In this document: positions 36,908 through 48,500 of the stretch, one piece after another | Position numbering within the stretch: position 1 is the stretch's first letter | How the letters are laid out: each line of letters opens with the position of its first letter | Assembly (NCBI GenBank): GCA_027886185.1 | Contig: WOAB01000689.1 | Location: 1,116,001-1,180,000 of the forward strand | Direction: 5' to 3' | Length of the DNA stretch: 64,000 nt | Origin: Rheum nobile | Taxonomy: Eukaryota; Streptophyta; Magnoliopsida; Caryophyllales; Polygonaceae | Made by a program: the position numbers and the translations under genes | The notes under the pieces: generated by a model | Told to the model about the DNA's origin: nothing | The model's input: only the letters and a program-made list of their open reading frames with translations | Database searches by the model: none

Positions 36908-39161
36908 CTGTCGAGTTACAGAACTACAAACATCATATCCAGATTGATACGGGTCGAGTTTGAATCCGAATCTGGGATATCTAACCAATCCTAATCCTCT
37001 AATATGCAAAATTGCAAATGGAGAAAGTGATTACTAATTTTTTTAGCGGTTTATTTGATTTATAAATTTATTTATGTTGTCTTAATGAAATTGTCAACAT
37101 AGGCTCGGGGTGAAAGATTTCCGAGAATAGGCTAGCTAGTTTAGCCAGGTTCAAGGTAAGTCCTTCATTTTTTTTCATTTTTTTTTTTGACGAGAAAAGA
37201 ATTCGAAACATCCGACATAACAACGTCGGATAGATTGAGAGGCCGATAAATCGGCGCCGATCAAAACCGAACACGAGAAACAATACAACAAGTATGGAAA
37301 TTACAACCAAGTAAAAATAGAGCTAGAACGACCTAAACGAGTGGTGAGCAATCACGATCAGACGAAAGCACCACCGACAGACGAGTCAGACAGGAGAACT
37401 CCTGCGAAAGTGCTGAACGGACTACCATGACGTTGTCCTCTCTTCAAAGATGGATCTTCAGGAGCCACAACCATGACGTTGCCCTCGTACAAGAGGAATC
37501 TTCATTGAGCCACATATACGACCACGATCGGACACTCAAACACCACCCTAGATCAGCTCCACAAATGCAGCGAGGAATTTGTCACCCATACTTGAGACAA
37601 ACAAAACCGTAATAGATAAACAAGAGTGAAAATTGATGTGAAAAGAGAATATCAATTAGTCTTGCATTTGGTAATTATTGTTGTTGTTAGGGGTTGATTT
37701 TGGATTTAAATGTTTTTTGTCTATAAGTTAAAAAAGGAAAATTAACAAATGACAAAAGCTGAGAATGGGCCATAAGCCCACATCAAATAACATCCATGTT
37801 AGTTGTGGTTAGAGTGGATTATCCCTTTTGTTGGGTGTGGATTATCCATTTGGTTTTTGGGGGGTTTCGTTGTGGTTAGAGTGGATTATCCCTTTTGTTA
37901 GGTGAGAATTATAATGTATTGTTTGTTAGTAAAGAGTTAATAAATGTTTTAAGAAAGGTATAAGTTATGGTTTGAACTTTGAATTAGTAAACTAGGCTTT
38001 AAGGCCCAAAGGAAAGTGGACCACAAGAGGCCTAAAGATTGCTCTTATTCAAACTCGCGTAACAAGCTGAAAGCAAATAAATTATTAAAAATATTGCCAA
38101 GCTTGCAGTTAAATTAAAGCCTATAGCTAGGTGTACTGTATTGGATATGCATATGTATAGGCCCTTATTATTCGGCGCATAGGTGAAATGGCCTTTCAGT
38201 GCATAGGCTACGCACGTTACGTAGAAACATGCTCCACACGTTACGTGATAAATTTTTTATTTTTTTTACGTGAGAGAACATTCAGCACATTACGTGGGAG
38301 CACATTCACCACGTAACGTGTAAGCATGCTCCACACGTAACGTGGGAGCATGCTCCACACGTAATGTGTGGGCTTGTGTCTGCTTTAAAAGCCGAAACCC
38401 TCTTCTTCCTCTTCATTTCGTCGCCGCTCTCCCCTTCATACGTAACGTTGCTTTCTCTTGCCTTCGTACGTAACGTCGATCTTCGTCCTCCTCTTTACGA
38501 ATCAATAAGCTTCCCACGTTACGTAAATCCATATTCAAAGGTTAGTTTTTTTGTTAAATTTGATTTTGATTTTTTAGTGTTTTTGTTAGGTTATTATTGT
38601 AGATCGATAATGTTTTTTGTGGTTTTGATATATTTTTTGTTTGTTTAGTGTAATTTTGAACTAGTTATTTGCATTTCTTGGTTGTAGTTTTGTTGGATTT
38701 GTAGTTTTATTGGATTTGTATAATTTTGAATTAGTGTAATTTAGTCCCAACACAAATTTTGAACTGGTTATTTCCATAGTGGAAGTTGTTGTTTTGTTGA
38801 ATTTGTTTTAATTATTGTTGATCATGGGTAAATTTTTCGAAAAAAATTGTCGCCGGAATCTGGAATTTCGCCGGAAATTGAGCGTCGGTGGACTGGAATG
38901 GCAAATCCACACATTATGTGTGGATACTATACACACGTTACGTGTGTATACTCTCTACACGTTACGTGTGGATTTACGGCGAACTTCCGGGGACAGTTAT
39001 TGATGTTTTAGTATTGTTGTTAAGTTATTGTTGTAGATCCATAATGTTTTGGTGTTTTTGATATTGTTTTTGTTGGCCCACGTGTAATTTTGAACTAGTT
39101 ATTTGCATTTCTTGATTAATTTTTGATATTGTTTTTGTTGGATTTGTTTTAATTGTTGTAG

Positions 39162-41973
39162 ATGGAGCTCGGTGAGAGAACAAGACGTAGAAGCAGGAGA
39201 AACCTTCTCTGGGACGTTTCGTTCCGGACTGAAGAGGAGGTAAGAAGAAATCTTGATGGCGGTAGTCAAGAAGGATTCGGGTAGGACAAGGGCAATGCTG
39301 ACCCCCTGTGTTCCCTGATGTGTCATCGTTTCCTGTGGCGTCGGGTGGTCGTGCTGACTCAGACCCGCAGTTGTATCGAGATTACAATGCGAGACCACTC
39401 CATGGTTACTCTGATACGATGAATCAGAGTAACTATTATGGCCCCTCATTTAGTCCACCGCCCCAGCACAACCCTCACCCTCATCATAGCCCATCGCCCT
39501 ATCACAGCCATCACCTCCATCAGAGCCCTCACATCCATCATCACAGCCCCGTCTATTATCAGGGCGTAGATGATCAGATGCGGTACAACTCATGGGAGAA
39601 CCCGAGCCTCTACCCGAGCGCACCTCAACCTATGGTAAGTGGCCTTATCATTTGTATATTTAGCGGAGATCGTATGCCCCACATTTAAGTACTTATCATT
39701 TGTATATTTAAAATGCAGGACGAGGATAGTCAGGCTTGGGCTCCCATAGGTGACCCTGAATATGTGGTCGAGGATCCACAAGAAGCCTCATCTTCACGGG
39801 CAAAACCACCCCGTTCTAAGAGAAAGGGCAAATATGACCCTGAATTGTTGGTCGGAGTACCTGGAGGTCCGCAAATACCTGAACTGTTAAAGGGCTTTCC
39901 GAATCACGTTGCGTACACCATTTACCAGCGCATTGTAAGTTACAACAAAAACCTTATATGAACTTTCTCATTTATTTTTAATATTTCGTTACGTGGGTTG
40001 CTTACATATGTTAAAAATTCAAATATTTAAAGTCGGTGCCAGTGTTGAGGTTTCAGCAACGAGACAAGCATACACGTTCATGGCCTTTGCAACCAAATGC
40101 CATGTGGTGTCATGTGGCATATGCGTCAGGGTTGTGTCATGTACCGAAGCTGATGCACGAGCATGTGGACGAGGCGCTGATTAGTGTTTTCGTTGAGCAC
40201 TGGCATCCAGAAACCAGCTCATTCCATATGCCATGGGGAGAGATGACTATAACTCTCCATGACGTATTGTTGATCATTGGGCTGAACATCCATGGAAAAG
40301 ACATGGGACCTCCACAGAAATGGCACGAGCAGTTGGGAATCAATGATCTGAAGAAGGCCTTGGTGGAGGAGGCGGAGGTGTTTTTTGAGCTGCCTGATGG
40401 GGTTGTGACATCTGGTACCGTCCATGCTACGGACTTTAAGAAGCATTGCGGAGACCTGAGTGAAGAGCAGTGTGCGTCCGGCTTCTTGCTTCACTTGTTG
40501 GGCTCTTGTCTGGAAACAGACAAGTCCCAACACAAATTGCCCGTGTACTACACTCCTTTCGTCTCAAATCCCTCGTCTAGCATGAAGTATGCATGGGCAG
40601 AGGCGGAACTGAGGGGGGGGGGGAGGAGGGGCACCGCCCCCCCTTTCATTCTAGATTTTTTTATTTTTAATCAAAACGACGTCGTTTTGATTTATATTTA
40701 AAAAAAAATCCAATTAAAAGTTAAGCCGATCGACCTACAGTGTTGTCTTCTTCGCTCGCTACCGCTGTCTCCGGTTCTCCTCTTTACCTCTCGTCATGTG
40801 CCGGCGCCGAATCGACTGGGTTGGGCACACCTCACCGACCGACGACTTGGCTCCACGCTCCTGTTGCGACACGCCGACACCTCTTTTAAAAGTTGAGCCA
40901 ATTTTGGGCCCCCTCTTTTAAAATGTTCTGGTTCCGCCACTGTGCATGAGGTACTGGCGTTCTGGCCCACGTGTACCGTAGCTTGGGCGAGTGCACAAGA
41001 AAAGAGGCAAGATTGATGTCGACATGCTACACTCTCATACATGTAAAATAATAGTACTTAATTTATAATGAATTTTGTTGTTCACCATGAATTTTGTTCT
41101 AAATGTATTTATTCATTGAATCCATTTGGAACACATCATCATTTTCAGACGTGGATCTACCAGTACTTCCCTATGTTTAGACTTGCAGATAGTAGAAGTT
41201 GGGACTTTAATGAGCCGATCCCATATGCTCGTAAATGGAACCTTTCAGAGAAGCCCAACCGGATGAGGGACTACAGAACCGAGCTTGATATGATGATTGC
41301 TGAGAGAGTAATTGCATCTACGGTCTCTCTATATTAAGTTAGAAATTCAATGATAGATATGTAATTGTTTGGCATCCCATTATGTTTAGGTTGACTGGAT
41401 GTCATACGGTCCGATTGACTTCATCAATGAATTCTTTGCTCCGTCTGTCTTCCATGGAGTTTTGTCTTGTCTTTGGATCATGGAGCCGTACATGCCCGAT
41501 CGTGTGGCCAGACAGTTTGCCCGGGTACAACAAGTACCAAGACCGCCAATAGTACCAATAAAGGCATGGAGGGGGCCTAAAAGCAGCTCGTACACTATGG
41601 AATACGACAGGGCTCAATTTGTATGGGATGCCCAGAACATACATTCCATGAGACTAGATGTAATGGGCCCTCCTGTCGTGCAAGCGCATGAGTGTAGCGG
41701 TGGTTACATGGGCTGGTACCTCCCACGTACACACCCATTCATCACCCCCCCGAGCATTGAAGATGCGACACAGGTATGAAATTGACTAATTTGTAGGTTG
41801 TTGTTTGCGGTTAACACAACTCTTATTTCATTTACATATGAACGTTTTTGTGTTGTGTGCAGTGCATCGAATATTGCTACAGTCGTCTACACCCACATCG
41901 CACCCATGAATGTGAAGATGTATCAGAGGCGGTACGCCAATCACTGGATCGAATGTATCCCTTCCTACCCTGA
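39162..41973 (+). CDS. Plant mobile domain protein of a transposon, interrupted by a MITE
   Basis: This encodes a plant mobile domain protein (PMD; MAIN/MAIL1 and PP7-long-form related), a family found in host regulators and in transposons. Supported exons are about 39300-39634, 39719-39934, 40033-41042 (containing the MITE), 41149-41307, 41390-41773 and 41863-41973. A first exon 39162-39240 is likely, but its junction is unclear because the frame upstream of 39308 has a stop. An early exon is rich in His, Pro and Ser. The domain core reads AYASGLCHVPKLMHEHVDEA, then ALISVFVEHWHPETSSFHMP with GEMTITLHDVLLIIGL. Later come AHVYRSLGECTRKEARLMS, FPMFRLADSRSW and WYLPRTHPFITPP. The 345 bp MITE at 40598-40942 breaks the central exon. 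Discounting it and one copy of its target repeat keeps the frame. The gene is therefore probably inactive in this copy, unless the MITE is removed by splicing. Confidence 0.75.
40598..40942. mobile_element. hAT-like MITE inside the mobile-domain exon
   Basis: The ends are inverted: CAGAGGCGGAAC at 40598 and TGGTTCCGCCACTG ending at 40942. The flanks are TGCATGGG (40590-40597) and TGCATGAG (40943-40950), an 8 bp duplication with one change. In the middle, 40669-40692 is a perfect 24 bp palindrome containing AACGACGTCGTT. A G-run (about 40612-40622) lies near the left end. It carries no ORF. Confidence 0.85.
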
Positions 41974-42079
41974 GGATACTTTTATTATCGAACTTGTTAT
42001 GGAAATTGTTTGTTTTATGGAAATCGTTATTGAACTTTGGATTATGGCAACAATGAAAGTTTGTTATGTTTAGGGACTA

Positions 42080-43370
42080 TCAACCTTTGTAGGGAGTAAA
42101 CAATTTCATCTCATTTTTAGTTAGTTTCATCGTTGTCTTTAGTGTAGATGTCTACACGAGTTTATGTGTGGTTTCAGGTGATTACAAATTGTGCGCTTTA
42201 ACAGAATGTTATTTCTGGCGATTTATGTGCCTTCTGTAAAATTGAAACTTGTGCGCTTTAACAGAACGTTACGTGTGGTGTATTGTCACACGTTACGTGT
42301 GACTTCTTTTCCTCTTTAGGGTTTAGGTTTAGGTTTAGGTTTAGGTTTAGGGTTAGGGTTAGGGTTAGGGTTATGGGTCGGAGTTTACTATTTTGGATTT
42401 TAGAATTTAGGGTTTAGTATTTAGTATTTATGATTTAGGGTTTAGGGTCGGAGTTTACTATTTAGGGTTTTAGAATTTAGTATTTATGATTTAAGGTTTA
42501 TGGTTTAGGGTTAGAGTTTAGGGTTTAGGGTTAGGGTTTAGTATAAAAGACTCATGACTACATCTGTAGACAGCTATATACTACAGTTGGTTATTAGCTG
42601 TCAATCACATTTCTTCTTTTTGAGGCTGATTATTAGCTGTCAAACACATTGCCTTTTCACTATATAAGAAGCATTAGGGTTGTTTGTTCACTACAACATT
42701 TTCAACACAAGCGGCGCTTGAAGATACATTCTTTGGTAAGCATCTTCTTCCAATTTCTATCGATTTATTAACCCTAATTTTTTATATTAATGGATTCATG
42801 ATATTTGTAGGAAACCAAACACTACAACAAATAATGATATACATCATAGGTATAACCTCAAACTACTAAATGATATATACATCGTAGGTGATTAATGTCG
42901 TATCTTTTGTGTAATATTGTTCATGTACTATCAACCTTTGTAGGGAGCAAGCAAATTTAGCAAACCAGAGATATCATATGAAGCGAACGTTTACCAGAGA
43001 CTATCCTAATTTCTTCAAACGCTAAAGCAACGAACCATATATGTTTTCTTATTTTTTTTTAAGTTTATGATCAACTTGTATTATTTCCTGTATTGTGTGC
43101 TCAATGTGGTTGTGTAGTCAACCTGCGTAATGAACAATTTATTTTATCTTCTAGGTTGATTATTTTGTATTGTTTTTTTTATTAAGATTAGATAAAAGTT
43201 GGGCAACAAAATGGGGGTAACTCTCCCCTAATGCCTATTTAGAAACAATAGTATGATTCATACACAACATTATAATATGATTCATACACAACATTGAAAC
43301 ACAAATAAATACTAAAAATAAACAATAATATGATTCATACACAACATTATAATACACCAAAAATACCACA
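42080..43370. repeat. Non-coding right part of the transposon with telomere-like and short tandem repeats
   Basis: At 42195-42290 two units share TTGTGCGCTTTAACAGAA. At 42306-42545 there is a degenerate (TTTAGGG/TTAGGG) block, including about four GTTTAG(G) units and five GGGTTA units in a row. At 43245-43345 the phrase ATATGATTCATACACAACATT occurs three times. No gene is recognised in this stretch. Confidence 0.75.
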
Positions 43371-43783
43371 CCTAATAACACGTAACGTGTGGATCCTAAC
43401 AAAACGTAACGTGTGGAGCCTTACGTGTGGACATTAGGCTCTACACGTAACGTGTGGAGCCTATGCGCTGAAAGACAATTTTGCCTATGCGTCGAAAAGT
43501 AACCGAGTATGTATATGGGTTAGCGTGATGAAATGGATTTGTATTTGATTAAAAGTAATGGGCTTTATTTAATGGATCAAAAGTGAAAGTGATTGTACGG
43601 GTTTAACGAGATAGGGAGACCGGTTAACCATTTAACATCATCTTCCCCATTCAAGCTTGGAAAGACAGATAAGGGATAAAATGGTGACAGCTAAGGGAGG
43701 TTGTCGGAGAAAAGCGACGACCCTCGGAGGATGTAGGGAGGTTGTTGGAGGCGGATAAGGGTTAAATCTTAAGGTGTAAGATT

Positions 43784-44111
43784 TGCCTATAAGGTGGGTT
43801 ATTCGTTAAACTTTCGGGTTCGGGTTGGACTTACCTTGAACGTTGTGCTAAAACCACAACGCTCAAGGTAAGTCCTTCATTGAAACAATGACAAAAGGCA
43901 AGTTAATTGATTTTGTCAAAATAATTGTTTATGTTCGAAAGTTACTAATTTCCAATTTAAAAAAAGAAAAGTATTCCTAAAGAGATAATTTATTATTTTA
44001 CCAAAAAAAAAGAGATAATTTATCAAAGCCAGTGTCCCTTGATTTATTTTCTATCATATAATAAAAACTTTTATAAAACATAAGTTTAACGAATAACCCA
44101 CCTTATAGGCA
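43784..44111. repeat. Perfect 30 bp inverted repeat enclosing a second hairpin
   Basis: The 30 bases at 43784-43813 are exactly complementary, in reverse, to 44082-44111. Between them 43827-43847 and 43855-43875 form a 21 bp hairpin with one mismatch and a 7-base loop. The right arm of the inner hairpin overlaps the right target repeat of the retroelement (43863-43881). Confidence 0.85.
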
Positions 44112-44219
44112 TTAAAAAATCAATTTTAACAACCTTAAATTGTTTTGGTATTTTATACTATTTAGACTAAAATACCTTTTTTCAAATTTATTTAGCTTAC
44201 TTTTTCTTTACAAAATATA

Positions 44220-45113
44220 GGAAAAATGAGCTTAAATAATAAAAACTATCAATTTTGAACCAAAAATAATACTAACTTACAAAATTATAAATTCTTACCC
44301 ATGATGTTTACCAAAAGTTCAATACAAACTATCAACTAGAACAAAAATTAATAATTGCTTTAGAAAATTGTAAATCCATAATCAAACTATGTCGATATTT
44401 ATAAAAAATGATACAACTCCATATTCCGACCATTTTTCCGGCGGTTTACACACGTGAAGTTGTAGATCCCGGTGTTTATGTCCGACCACACCGCGTCAGT
44501 GAATTTTTTGTTGGCTTGTGCTCGGAGGCAATGGAGGGGGGCTCACCTCCGATTAACGTCCGGAGGTTCTTCACGATTGAGATTTGAGGATTAATGAGAT
44601 CAAATTTCAAGGATTGTGACCATTAGGTTTTGTTGATGCTGCGAGGGGAATCTCGATGACGGTGGGGTAGGAAGGGAATCCGCCGAAGACGCCAAGGTGG
44701 GGAAAAGAAAAAATTCGATCTGGCGAGAGGCTGAACTAATGACGTAAAATAATTTTTAACCTTAACCATATCTCATTCTCTTTCAACAAAAATGAAGACA
44801 TATAACATTTTTATTCACATGTCCAATGTATGGTGTCCACGTGTGCAAAACCGCCGAAAATATGGTCGGAAAATGAAGTTGTATCATTTTTGGTAAATAT
44901 GAACATAGTTTGGCTACGGATTTACAATTCTATAAAGTTGGTATTATTTTTTGTTCTAATCTAGTAGTTGGTATTGTATTTTGGTAAATACAATATAATT
45001 TGTGTATGAATTTACAATTTCTAAAGTTGATATCATATCAAAAATAAATTTCTAAATTGATAGTATTTTTTATTCAAAGTTGACAAGTTCATATTATTTA
45101 AAGTCATTTTTCC
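44220..45113. mobile_element. Long-TIR element, 894 bp (Mutator-like or foldback MITE)
   Basis: The ends GGAAAAATGA and TCATTTTTCC are inverted, and the similarity runs about 240 bp inward on both sides: ATTGTAAATCC, AAAATGATACAACT, TTTTCCGACCAT and GGCGGTTT near 44360-44460 match the complement of 44820-44950. The flanks CAAAATATA (44211-44219) and AAAAATATA (45114-45122) are a 9 bp duplication with one change. The centre (44470-44760) is GC-richer and has no recognised ORF. Confidence 0.75.
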
Positions 45114-45122
45114 AAAAATATA

Positions 45123-45513
45123 ATCTATAAAAACTAGTGATATACTTTTGATTTACTGATTCAACATTCAAGTGTTAATCTTCTGATTGCTACAAATGAG
45201 AAACAATAAGTGCAAACTATGATGACAATCGAGTCTTGGAGAAAATTACTCCACAAAATTACAGATCAGCACAGCGGCAGGATAACTGCCGAGTGTTCTT
45301 ATGAACCATTGAAAGAACATATCGTTCTTTTTTTAGACAACAGGTAAACGACAATTTCTAACTCATTCATGAACTTGAGGATAGTTTCTGGTTAACTTGA
45401 AGTACAAAATCCCAGATGTATGTCTAAATAAAGAGAACAAGTTTAGGACAGCGGCCTCTTATCTATCAAACAAGCACATTGATGAATCAAATTGTAGTGT
45501 TGTAGCTCTAATT
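45123..45513 (-). other. Downstream region of EF-Tu copy 2
   Basis: The sequence aligns with the region below EF-Tu copy 1, starting near CTTCTGATTGCTA at about 45180 (31630 in copy 1). It should contain the 3' UTR. The left limit of the duplication lies close to 45165. No separate gene is seen. Confidence 0.5.
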
Positions 45514-48500
45514 CTAGCTCAAGACTTTTGAAACAACACCAGCGCCAACTGTTCGTCCTCCCTCTCTCAACGCAAACCTTTGCCCTGTTAGTCCATAACA
45601 AGAAATTAGTATAACACCCACGTGCATACATTATATAGTTCCAATTTCATGTTAAGTTGTATTTGATTGTGTGAAGTAAGGTTGAATCAACTAAATGAAT
45701 GATATTTGAGTTGCCGTGGGAATTGTTGAATGTAACCTGGTTCAAGCGGCACAGCTGATATCAATTCAAAGGTTGCAGTCACATTGTCACCAGGCATCAC
45801 CATCTTCACGTTCTCAGGCAACTCAACTTTCCCTGTGACATCTGCAGTTCTCAAGTAAAACTGGGGCCTGTAGTTGGAGAAGAATGCTGTATGACGTCCA
45901 CCTTCATCTTTTGTGAGAACATATATCTCAGCCTCAAACCTCTTGTATGTCTTGCAACTTCCAGGTTTTGCAATTACCTGATAAAGATATAGAACAGTAA
46001 GAGAAGATTAACATCAAGTGATGTCTTTTCGCTAACAAAAATGCATCCTATGACCACGCAAAAGACTGGCTGAAAAGGATTGCACACAGTAGAAGGGAAA
46101 AAGAGAACTATGTTGTCTTCAAGACCAGTATTGCCAGAATCAAATGTGACTGTCTATTACATTTGACAAGCTGCAAGTGTTAGAAGCTTTCAAAACAAAG
46201 AGATGAACATAGAAACTACCATAATAACATCACTCCATCAATCTAAGATTTTGGAGTAATATAGAGGTAAGGAATAGTGTAAACTTGGAGTGATATTTCT
46301 TATTCCAAGGAACCTAGGACTCTCAGTGGTCACTCTTAACATGTTGACTGCAGTATTTGAATAGCAACTTCACAATCAGAACGAAATATTCAGTAGCAAA
46401 TCACATAATGTCATGCATACTCCAATGGAGGCACAAACCTAGTATGCTTCCAAGACAACATTGCTTTCATTAAGGATTTCGTTTTAACTCCAACTACTCC
46501 AACCACTTGTGCGACAACTTGAATGGCATGCACCCCAAAGAATGAAGACTAAAAGTGCTATTTTCTTCCAACAACCTTTTAAAAAATACTGAAATAGTGA
46601 ATTAAAAAATTCAACAGGGGATCATGATGCCTTTCTATGGGATCACAGGTCTCTTTATTAGCTCCTATTTGTGGTGCACAACTTCGTGGAACGTAAGTAG
46701 TGGTTATAATCTATTCGATAATAAAGGAGTTAAACATAGATCTTTCCACATGGATGCTGCAGATGATGTAGCTATCCTCCCAACACAAAACTGCCAAACA
46801 ACATTTACCTGCCCTCGCTGTATATCTTCTCTTTTCAGTCCACGAAGAAGAAGACCCACATTATCACCAGCCTAGAAAAAACAAAAACAATTCCTTTAGT
46901 TGGCTTGGATTACATACACAGTGGACACTTTCAAACTCAAGCTAGATTTTCAGGCACTCACTTCTCCACGATCCAAAATTTTCTTGAACATTTCCACACC
47001 AGTGACGGTAGTTTTCAATGGACCACCCTGCACAGCGATGCACCCAAAGATGGTAAATATGAACACATACCATGGTGAAAAAAGAATGTCAATGCACTAA
47101 GCCTAAAACGGAGCGTCAGAATGATGAAAAAAAGTAAAAAAAAGTTAAGCATTTACCTGCATTAAACCCAATATTTCAACATCCTCACCAACTTTTATGG
47201 TTCCTTGCTCTACACGGCCTGTTGCAACAGTTCCACGTCCCTGCAATGGAGATAATAATCACTAGATTTTAGTAAGTGCAATGGTAACGGTATTCGAGTT
47301 TAATACATTGCAAAATATCTTTAGCAACAACTAAAGCTACAATGTCAGCTCCTTTTCAACCTATATTATAATTTCTGGTTTTACCCAATGTTTCTTCAGA
47401 CTAGAAACACAAAAAAATGCTCAGAAGCATGAAAAAAAAATACTGAAACCATTATGTTTACAGTGACAGACAACCAATACATCATCATGTAAGAAGTGTT
47501 ATATTTCAGAATATAATGCACTATTGCAGTAAACGTTAAAACAAAATCTGAGATAAAGGAGATTCTTTCATGCAGAGTTCCTCTTTGATAACTTGTAACT
47601 GGATACCACGAACCAAAGATTCCGGATTATTCAAGAAGAGAATCCTACTTCACAGGCTCGATGCTATTAGGCTTCTGTTTTCAATGATACATCTAAGACA
47701 AGCCTTCCATACCTGAATTGAGAAACTGTCTTCAATTGGCATCAGGAAAGGCTTGTCAAGTTGGCGAACTGGGTCAGGGATGTATTCATCCACAGCATCC
47801 ATGAGTTTCAATATAGCCTCCCTCCCTATTTCATGATTTGTTCCTTGCAAAGCAGACAATGCAGAGCCTCTGATGATTGGGATATCATCCCCAGGGAACT
47901 TGTAAAAGCTTAGGAGCTCTAATGAGACCCCCAAGAAAAATACAAACAAAAAACAAATAAGTTATGAGTAAGATAATAATTTGTCAATATTAGGATTTAG
48001 GAACATAAAATATTTAGCATTTATGATCAAATGTCAGAAATGAACTTACCCCGTAGCTCCATTTCCACAAGTTCAAGTAGCTCGGGATCATCTACTGCAT
48101 CTACTTTGTTCAGAAAGCACACCAATGATGGCACACCAACCTGTAAGGAAATTCAGAGAGACTATAACACATATTCACGTGGTCTGCATATGCTAGTACA
48201 ATAAGGTAAAACAGGAAAGGAATAACCATATAATATTCTGGAAACCGATAGTATACATTTGGAAAGAAATGAAATTCACCAAAAAGCTAGATATCCCCTA
48301 TAAGGAAGTGACACCAGACTCACCTGTCGTGCAAGTAGAATATGTTCCTTTGTTTGTGGCATGGGTCCATCAGGGGCAGATACAACAAGAATACCACCAT
48401 CCATTTGGGCAGCTCCAGTAATCATATTCTACAAGCCAAGCAATTACCATTAATGTCCTGTTTTTTTTCAAAAGAGAATTGATATAAACTTATGGTTAAT

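Larger units (their letters stand above)
38160..43507 (+). mobile_element. Mutator-like transposon carrying a plant mobile domain gene
   Basis: Inverted ends are clear: GGCCCTTATTATTCGGCGC ATAGG at 38160 matches the complement of 43507 (CTCGGTTACTTTTCGACGC ATAGG), and similarity continues through TTTCAGyGCATAGGCT and into runs of CACACGTTACGTG. The flanks carry the direct repeat TATGTATA (38152-38159 and 43508-43515), 8 bp or 9 bp with one mismatch. Near-palindromic ACACGTAACGTGT motifs recur at both ends (38207-38525, 43375-43455) and also at 38915-38970 and 42265-42300. The gene at 39162-41973 is its only convincing coding content; no MURA-type transposase is seen. Confidence 0.8.
37170..43862 (-). 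mobile_element. Non-LTR-type retroelement, itself split by the mobile-domain transposon
   Basis: A 19 bp direct repeat, TCAAGGTAAGTCCTTCATT, lies at 37151-37169 and 43863-43881. Just inside the left copy is a T-rich run (poly(A) on the minus strand) and the dispersed module 37170-37620 shared with 2060-2590 and 51478-51900. Long variable target duplications and a poly(A) tail are typical of LINE-type retrotransposition. Subtracting the 5.35 kb element at 38160-43507 and its target repeat leaves about 1.34 kb. No reverse transcriptase is present, so it is non-autonomous or 5'-truncated. Upstream of the module (37620-38150) there is a 68 bp tandem duplication around GGTTAGAGTGGATTATCCC. Confidence 0.7.

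Noticed and set aside
37151..43881. A large LTR retrotransposon between the 19 bp repeats
   Set aside because: No LTRs or pol domains are present, the T-run suits a poly(A) tail, and target repeats of LTR elements are only 4-6 bp.
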